Assembly: GCA_023630585.1 (NCBI GenBank)
Contig: CM042553.1
Coordinates: 3,410,020-3,474,019 of the forward strand
Source: Cranoglanis bouderius
Taxonomy: Eukaryota > Chordata > Actinopteri > Siluriformes > Cranoglanididae
Direction of reading: 5' to 3'
Length of the DNA stretch: 64,000 nucleotides
Positions within the stretch are counted from its first letter, which is position 1. Each line of letters opens with the position of its first letter. The notes beneath the pieces are model-generated. The model searched no databases, had not been told where the DNA came from, and saw nothing but the letters and a program-made list of their open reading frames with translations. The position numbers and the translations under genes are program-made. Positions 57,757 through 64,000 of the stretch are shown here, piece by piece.

Positions 57757-59265
57757 CAGGTGCATCTCAATAAATTAGAATGTCGTGGAAAAGTTCATTT
57801 ATTTCAGTAATTCAACTCAAATTGTGAAACTCGTGTATTAAATAAATTCAATGCACACAGACTGAAGTAGTTTAAGTCTTTGGTTCTTTTAATTGTGATG
57901 ATTTTGGCTCACATTTAACAAAAACCCACCAATTCACTATCTCAACAAATTAGAATATGGTGACATGCCAATCAGCTAATCAACTCAAAACACTTGCAAA
58001 GGTTTCCTGAGCCTTCAAAATGGTCTCTCAGTTTGGTTCACTAGGTAAGCCACAAACATTCATTGCCAAAGAAGCTGGCTGTTCACAGAGTGCTGTATCC
58101 AAGCATGTTAACAGAAAGTTGAGTGGAAGGAAAAAGTGTGGAAGAAAAAGATGCACAACCAACCGAGAGAACTGCAGCCTTATGAGGATTGTCAAGCAAA
58201 ATCGATTCAAGAATTTGAGTGAACTTCACAAGGAATGGACTGAGGCTTGGGTCAAGGCATCAAGAGCCACCACACACAGACGTGTCAAGGAATTTGGCTA
58301 CAGTTGTTGTATTCCTCTTGTTAAGCCACTCCTGAACCACAGACAACGTCAGAGGCGTCTTACCTGGGCTAAGGAGAAGAAGAACTGGACTGTTGCCCAG
58401 TGGTCCAAAGTCCTCTTTTCAGATGAGAGCAAGTTTTGTATTTCATTTGGAAACCAAGGTCCTAGAGTCTGGAGGAAGGGTGGAGAAGCTCATAGCCCAA
58501 GTTGCTTAAAGTCCAGTGTTAAGTTTCTACAGTCTGTGATGATTTGGGGTGCAATGTCATCTGCTAGTGTTGGTCCATTGTGTTTTTTGAAAACCAAAGT
58601 CACTGCACCTGTTTACCAAGAAATTTTGGTGCACTTCATGCTTCCTTCTGCTGACCAGCTTTTTGAAGATGCTGATTTCATTTTCCAGCAGGATTTGGCA
58701 CCTGCCCACACTTCCAAAAGCACCAAAAGTTGGTTAAATGACCATGGTGTTGGTGTGCTTGACTGGCCAGCAAACTCACCAGACCTGAACCCCGTGGAAA
58801 ATCTATGGGGTATTGTCAAGAGGAAAATGAGAAACAAGAGACCAAAAAATGCAGATGAGCTAAAGGCCACTGTCAAAGAAACCTGGGCTTCCATACCACC
58901 TCAGCAGTGCCACAAACTGATCACCTCCATGCCACGCTGAATTGAGGCAGTAATTAAAGCAAAAGGAGCCCCTACCAAGTATTGAGTACATGTACAGTAA
59001 ATGAACATACTTTCCAGAAGGCCAACAATTCACTAAAAATGTTTTTTTTATTGGTCTTATGAAGTATTCTAATTTGTTGAGATAGTGAATTGGTGGGTTT
59101 TTGTTAAATGTGAGCCAAAATCATCACAATTAAAAGAACAAAAGACTTAAACTACTTCAGTCTGTGTGCATTGAATTTATTTAATACACGAGTTTCACAA
59201 TTTGAGTTGAATTACTGAAATAAATGAACTGTTCCACGACATTCTAATTTATTGAGATACACCTG
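57757..59265 (+). mobile_element. Tc1-like transposon, copy 2
   Basis: TA-flanked, 1509 bp, the same family and orientation as 47482-48986 with the same roughly 205-bp inverted repeats. It is inserted in a (TA)n/(CATA)n microsatellite, which offers many TA targets. Confidence 0.96.
58020..58940 (+). pseudogene. Tc1-like transposase, copy 2, one nonsense codon
   Basis: The frame is open from ATG 58020 for 306 residues: N-terminal helix-turn-helix (SQSAVSKHVNRKLSGRKK), then the DD34E core (FSDESKF, QQDLAPAHT, SPDLNPVENLWG). It ends at a TGA (58938-58940) after MPR where copy 1 has CGA, a C-to-T change. The lost tail is about 18 residues (RIEAVIKA...GAPTKY in copy 1). Everything catalytic is present, so it is the least damaged transposase in the window. 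Confidence 0.92.
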
Positions 59266-59540
59266 TATATATATATATATATATACATACATACATACAT
59301 ATATATACACATATATATATACATACATATATATATATATACACATACATACATATACATATCAACTTATAACATCCAAGTGAAAGATGTAACACCAACA
59401 TGTCAGAAATTTAAAAAAAAAAAAAAATGAAAAAACAATCACTGAGTTGCAAAAAGGATCACCCCCCATTTTGTTGAACCACCTTTTGCTTTAATTACAG
59501 CCTTTAGTCTGTTGGGTATGTCTCTACTAACGTTGCACAT

Positions 59541-60312
59541 CTAGACTTTGCAGAACTGGTCAAGTTCAGTTAAATTTGATGGTGATCGTTTGTGGACTGC
59601 AGTCTTCAAGTCATTCCACAGATTTTCAATGGGGTTTAAGTCTGGGCTCTGACTAGGCCATGCAAGTACATTCACCTTTTTCTCCTTCAACCACTGTGTG
59701 GTCAGTTTTGCTGTGTGCTTTGGGTCATTGTCATGTTGGAAGGTAAACCTTCTTCCCATTGACAACTTTCTGGCAGAGGGCAGAAGATTTTCCTCAAGAA
59801 TTTGACAGTATTTTGCCCCATCCATTTTCCTTTTATCCTGACAAGTGCTCCAGTCCCTGCTGCAGAGAAACTCCACCATAACAGGACATTACCACTTCCA
59901 TGCTTTACTGTACTAATGGTGTTATTTGGACGGTGAGCTGTATTGGATTTCCGCCATACATATCATTTGGTGTTGAGACCAAAAGACCTGAATCTTCAAC
60001 GTGCGTTTTGGCAAAGCTCAGTCGAGACTGCATGTGGCCTTTCTTGAGGAGTGGCTTTTTTCTTGCAACCCTCCCATACAAGCCACATTTGTGGAGAATT
60101 TGTGATGTTGTCCCATGCACACAATGAACACTCTTTGTCATCAATTCCTGGAACTGCTTCAGAGTTGCTGTAGGCCTCTTGGTAGCCTCCCTGACCAGTT
60201 TCCTCGTGGCTCTTTCTTCCAGTTTGGAGATACGTCCTGATCCAGGGAGCGTCTGTGTTGTACCAAATACCTTCCACTTCTTAATAATAGACTTCACTGT
60301 GCTTCTAGGCAT
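59541..60312 (-). pseudogene. Tc1-like transposase of the split element
   Basis: The N-terminal half is at 59905-60312 (MPRSTVKSIIKKWKVFGTTQ, SKLEERATRKLVREATKRPT) and the catalytic half at 59541-59879 (FTFQHDNDPKHTAKLT, SPDLNPIENLWNDLKTAV). They are in different frames, and the catalytic half stops early after ELDQFCKV. The second Asp and the Glu are present; the first Asp region is in the broken part. Confidence 0.88.
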
Positions 60313-60879
60313 TGATAAAGCCTTTGAATTTTTTTGTATCTATCTCCTGACTTGTGCCTGTCCACAACTTTATCCCAGAGATCTTTTGACAGTGCCTTGC
60401 AACCCACAGTTGATTGTTTGCTTCAGTTGCATCACAAAATGCTCCAGGAAAGCTCTATTCATGCTGAGCTAATCAAAATGACCACAGCTGATCACAGTTG
60501 AAAGTCAAATGGCTTTGTGTGCCATTGAGAAGTTGATTACCTACACCTGATTGAGTTTACAAGTCATTTTTAGGAGGGGGTGATCCTTTTTTCAACTCAG
60601 TGATTCTGTTTTTTAAATTTTTTTCTGACATCTTCTTTTCCTTTCGGCTGTTCCCTTCAGGGGTCGCCACAGCGAATCATTTGCCTCCATCTAGCCCTAT
60701 CCTCTGCATCCTCTTCTCTCAGACCGACTACCTTCATGTCCTCCTTCACTACATCCATAAACCTCCTCTTTGGTCTTCTTCTCGGCCTCCTGCCTGGCAG
60801 CTCTAACCTCAGCATCCTTTTACCGATATATTCACTCTCCCTCCTCTGAACATGTCCAAACCATCTCAACCTGGCCTCT

Positions 60880-62964
60880 CTAACTTTGTCTCCAAAACAT
60901 CTCACATGTGCTGTCCCTCTGATGTAAAGAGAACCTCAACATCTTCAGCTCTGCTACCTCTAACTCTTTCTCCTGTCTTTTTCTCAGTGCAACTGTCTCC
61001 AAACCATACAACATCACTGGTCTCACTACTGTCCTGTACACCTTTCCTTTCATTCTTGCTGGTACTCTTTTATCACACAACAGACCTGACACTTTTCTCC
61101 ACCCATTCCAACCTGCCTGCACACGCTTCTTCACCTCTTTTCCACACTCCCCGTTGCTCTGGACTGTTGACCCTAAGTACTTAAAATCCTGCACCTTCTT
61201 TATCTCTTCTCCCTGTATCCTCACTGTCCCACTTGGATCCCTCTCATTCACACACATGTATTCTGTCTTGCTGCGACTAACCTTCATTCCTCTTCTCTCC
61301 AGAGCAAACCTCCACCTCTCTAGACTTTCCTCCACCTGCTCCCTGCTCTCACTACAGATCACAATGTCATCTGCAAACATCATAGTCCATGGAGATTCCT
61401 GTCTGACCTCATCTGTCAGCCTGTCCATCATCACTGCAAACAAGAAGGGGCTCAGAGCCGATCCTTGATGCAGTCCCACCTTCACCGTGAACTCCTCTGT
61501 CACACCTACCGCACACCTTACCACTGTCCTACTGCTCTCATACATATCCTGCACCACTCTACCATACTTCTCTGCCACTCCAGACCTCCTCATACAATAC
61601 CACAGCTCCTCTCTTGGCACCCTGTCATACGCTTTCTGTAAATCTACAAAGACACAATGCAGCTCTTTCTGACCCTCTCTGTACTTCTCCATCAACATTC
61701 TCAGAGCAAATATTGCATCTGTAGTGCTCTTTCTTGGCATGAAACCATACTGCTGCTCACAAATGCTCACTTCTCCGCTTAGCCTTGCTTCCACTACTCT
61801 TTCCCACAGCTTCATTGTATGGCTCATCAGCTTAATACCTCTGTAGTTTCCACAACTCTGCACATCTCCCTTGTTCTTAAAAATCGGCACCAAAACACTT
61901 CTCCTCCATTCCTCAGGCATCCTCTCACTCTCTAAGACCTCGTTGAACAACCTAGTTAAAAACTCTACTGCCATCTCTCCTAGACACTTCCATACCTCCA
62001 CTGGTATGTCATCAGGACCAACCGCCTTTCCTCTCTTCATCCTCTTCAAAGCTCTCCTAACTTCACCCTTGCTAATCCTTTCTACTTCCTGCTCAACAAT
62101 ATTTGCCTCTACTACTCTTCTCTCCCTGTCATTTTCCTCATTCATCAGTTCCTCAGAGTACTCCTTCCATCTTTCCCTCACCCTCCTGTCACCTGTCAAC
62201 ACATTTCCATCTCTATCTTTAATCACTCTAACCTGCTGCACATCATTTCCATCTCTATCCCTCTGCCTGGCCAACTGATACAAATCCCTCTCACCTTCCT
62301 TACTATCTAACCTTGCATACATGTCCTCATAAGCTTTCTGTTTGGCCTCTATCTCAACCTCACGCTGCATCTCCCTATATTCCTGTCTACTTTCCTCCAT
62401 CCTCTCACTGTCCCACTTCTTCCTAGCTAACCTCTTCCTCTGGATACTCTCCTGAACTTCCTCATTCCACCACCAAGTCTCCTTGTCTTCTTTCCTCCTT
62501 CCAGATGACACACCTAGCACCTTCCTACCTGTCTCCCTGATCACTTTGGCTGTAGTAGTCCAGTCATCTGGAAGCACCTCCTGACCACCTAAAGTCTGTC
62601 TCAACTCCTCCCTGAAAACCACACAGCACTCTTTCTTTTCCAACTTCCACCACTTTGTCTTCTGCTCTGCCTTTGCTCTCTTCATCTTCCTCACCACCAG
62701 AGTCATCTTACACACCACCATCCTATGCTGTCTAGCTACACTCTCTCCTACCACTACTTTGCAATTGCTTATCTCCATCAGATTACAGTGTCTACATAAG
62801 ATATAGTCCACCTGTGTGCTCCTGCCACCACTCTTATATGTCACCCTATGTTCCTGCCTCATCTGAAAGTACGTGTTCACCACAGCCATCTCCATACTTT
62901 TAGCAAAGTCTACCAACCTCTGTCCTTCTGGGTTCCTTACCTGAAGACCAAACCTGCCCATCAC
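60880..62964 (-). CDS. RTE reverse transcriptase ORF (damaged)
   Basis: 694 codons open. The central part has RT motifs in order: VEVWKCLGEMAVEFLTRLF region, CGNYRGIKLMSHTMKLWERV, FVDLQKAYDRVPREELW, GLHQGSALSPFLFAVMMD, and the active site FADD at 61377-61366 (residues about 530-533), followed by FKYLGSTVQSNGE. Compared with the copy at 36837, about 35 nt encoding part of a TRMDRIRNEYI segment are deleted near 60925, shifting the frame; the true C terminus (RLELPGRRPRRRPKRRFMDV) is read at 60657-60905 in another frame. Confidence 0.9.
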   Translation of the reverse strand: MMGRFGLQVRNPEGQRLVDFAKSMEMAVVNTYFQMRQEHRVTYKSGGRSTQVDYILCRHCNLMEISNCKVVVGESVARQHRMVVCKMTLVVRKMKRAKAEQKTKWWKLEKKECCVVFREELRQTLGGQEVLPDDWTTTAKVIRETGRKVLGVSSGRRKEDKETWWWNEEVQESIQRKRLARKKWDSERMEESRQEYREMQREVEIEAKQKAYEDMYARLDSKEGERDLYQLARQRDRDGNDVQQVRVIKDRDGNVLTGDRRVRERWKEYSEELMNEENDRERRVVEANIVEQEVERISKGEVRRALKRMKRGKAVGPDDIPVEVWKCLGEMAVEFLTRLFNEVLESERMPEEWRRSVLVPIFKNKGDVQSCGNYRGIKLMSHTMKLWERVVEARLSGEVSICEQQYGFMPRKSTTDAIFALRMLMEKYREGQKELHCVFVDLQKAYDRVPREELWYCMRRSGVAEKYGRVVQDMYESSRTVVRCAVGVTEEFTVKVGLHQGSALSPFLFAVMMDRLTDEVRQESPWTMMFADDIVICSESREQVEESLERWRFALERRGMKVSRSKTEYMCVNERDPSGTVRIQGEEIKKVQDFKYLGSTVQSNGECGKEVKKRVQAGWNGWRKVSGLLCDKRVPARMKGKVYRTVVRPVMLYGLETVALRKRQEKELEVAELKMLRFSLHQRDSTCEMFWRQS

Positions 62965-63407
62965 TTCCTCATCCCCACTATTCCCTTCACCAAATGTCCA
63001 TTAAAGTCTGCCCCTATCACCACTCTCTCACCTCTGGGAACACTCTGCATCACTTCCTCAAGCTCGCTCCAGAATCTGTCTTTCTCCTCTTGCTCACAAT
63101 CTACTTGTGGAGTGTAAGCACTAACAACATTCAACATCACATCTTCAATTTCCAGCTTCAGACTCATCAACCTATCTGACACTCTCTTTACCTCCAGAAC
63201 ATTCTTCACAAACTCCTCCTTCAGGATCACTCCTACTCCATTTCTCTTCCTGTCCACACCATGATAAAACAGTTTAAACCCTGCTCCAATGCTTCTAGCC
63301 TTGCTCCCTTTCCACCTGGTCTCCTGGACACACAGAATGTCAACTTTCCTCCTCTGCATCATATCTACCAGCTCGCTGCCTTTACCTGTCATCGTACCAA
63401 CATTCAA
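62961..63407 (-). pseudogene. RTE endonuclease domain, frame-broken from the RT
   Basis: An apurinic-like endonuclease N terminus: MNVGTMTGKGSELVDMMQRR, VDILCVQETRWKG with the catalytic Glu, and VIGADFNGHLV with the Asp/Asn motif. It ends in a stop at 62961, where the RT frame takes over (MMGRFGLQVRNPEGQRL). In intact relatives the two are one ORF, so a small indel near 62975 has separated them. Confidence 0.88.
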
Positions 63408-63905
63408 AGTCCCTACTTTCAGTCCTAAACTCCTGCCTTTCCTCTTCTCTCTCTGCCTACGGACACGCCTTTCTCCTCTAACACACCTTCCTCCTCTCCT
63501 TCTTCGACCAACAGTAGCCCAATTTCCACCAGTGCCCTGTAGGTCAACGGCACCGATAGCGGTCGTTGTTAACCCGGGCCCCCGACCGATCCAGTATGGA
63601 AGTCATGTTATTGATTCGCATATTGAATTTGGCAAAAGTTTTACGTCGGATGCCCTTCCTGACACAACCCTCTCTATTTATCCGGGCTTGGGACCGGCAC
63701 AAAAAGTACACTGCCTTGTGACCTCCTGTGGCTAGATTAAATTTTTTTTCTGACATGTTGGTGTTATATCTTTCACTTGGATGTTATAAGTTGCACTGAG
63801 TAAATACAGCTGGATAAAACAAAAACTGTGTCCGTCTTCATTTCAGGCTAAAAAGCAACAAAATGTGATTATTTTAAAGGGGGGTGATTCTTTTACATAC
63901 CCACT

Positions 63906-64000
63906 GTATATACCTGATAAAATCTGACTGGTCAAATTCTATACTACTACCACTAATAGAGGGGTCAAGCACTTGTTCCTAAATTTGATGGCATACATCA
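63906..64000. other. right edge, unique DNA
   Basis: The last 95 bp lie outside the Tc1-like element. Nothing is recognised. Confidence 0.4.

Larger units (their letters stand above)
60632..63736 (-). mobile_element. RTE-clade non-LTR retrotransposon, nearly full length
   Basis: On the minus strand it runs from a 5' region (GGCAGTGTACTTTTTGTGCC, GGAAGGGCATCCGACGTAAA) through endonuclease and reverse transcriptase to a GGAAAAGAAGA tail. It is flanked by a direct repeat TTAAATTTTTTTCTGACAT (with 7 T on the left, 60613-60631, and 8 T on the right, 63737-63756), the target duplication. It inserted in the inverted repeat of the Tc1-like element at 59360-63905. A truncated sister copy lies at 36837-37258. 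Confidence 0.93.
59360..63905 (-). mobile_element. Tc1-like transposon split by an RTE insertion
   Basis: The left arm (ACTTATAACATCCAAGTGAA, GTAACACCAACATGTCAGAA, ATCACTGAGTTGCAAAAAGG) reappears inverted in two pieces: AACTCAGTGATTCTG at 60594-60608 and, beyond a 3.1 kb insert, CTGACATGTTGGTGTTATAT with TCACTTGGATGTTATAAGTT at 63750-63793. The outer right end is ACATACCCACTG then TA at about 63905. The left outer end merges with TATA/CATACA repeats, so its first base is uncertain. Confidence 0.85.

Noticed and set aside
57258..57770. 170-residue minus-strand frame of alternating Tyr, Ile and Val
   Set aside because: It is a translation of (TA)n/(CATA)n microsatellite; same for 5208-5456, 27590-27797 and 55479-55935.

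Overview
The window is vertebrate nuclear DNA from a teleost fish. The genes are split by GT-AG introns, the intergenic DNA is AT-rich, and it is full of the repeats typical of ray-finned fish: Tc1-like transposons with TA target duplications, an RTE-clade LINE, L2-clade LINE tails, hAT-like MITEs, a DANA/mermaid-type SINE and long (TA)n or (TTA)n runs. I cannot name the species from sequence alone. The gene set (ell, oaz1, jsrp1, amh, with a C2CD4-like gene) matches the block related to human 19p13 that carries amh in other teleosts.

Layout. 1-113: possible last codons of an upstream gene. 3804-14066 (+): ell, all but the 5' exons, followed by a 3' UTR of about 2.3 kb. 16450-23150: a repeat graveyard of hAT-like MITEs, a SINE, and an L2 LINE interrupted by a Tc1 piece. 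26567-27454 (-): single-exon C2CD4-like gene without a C2 domain. 28761-29938 (+): small acidic multi-exon gene I cannot name with confidence. 31192-40126: dense transposon zone with a dead Tc1-like element, a three-unit diverged repeat, and a decayed multi-exon DNA-transposon-like element that I cannot assign to a named superfamily. 41982-47188 (-): oaz1, five coding exons, with its programmed +1 frameshift site fully readable. 47482-48986 and 57757-59265: two nearly identical Tc1-like elements. 51335-53419 (+): jsrp1-like gene. 54264-56694 (-): amh, seven exons, complete. 59360-63905: another Tc1-like element split by a 3.1 kb RTE retrotransposon.

The host genes are functionally separate: ELL is a transcription elongation factor, antizyme controls polyamine synthesis, JSRP1 is a sarcoplasmic-reticulum membrane protein and AMH is a TGF-beta hormone of the gonad. 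They share a neighbourhood, not a pathway. oaz1 and jsrp1 are divergent; jsrp1 and amh converge, with stop codons 845 bp apart.

The best candidates for something undescribed are the decayed element at about 35795-40126 (five copies of a 14-bp subterminal motif around a pseudogene with a D-83-D-33-E arrangement), the nearly perfect 31-bp hairpin at 1139-1204, and the extra cysteine in the mature AMH domain. Exon boundaries were derived by hand from reading frame and splice-site phase; no alignment or database search was run.
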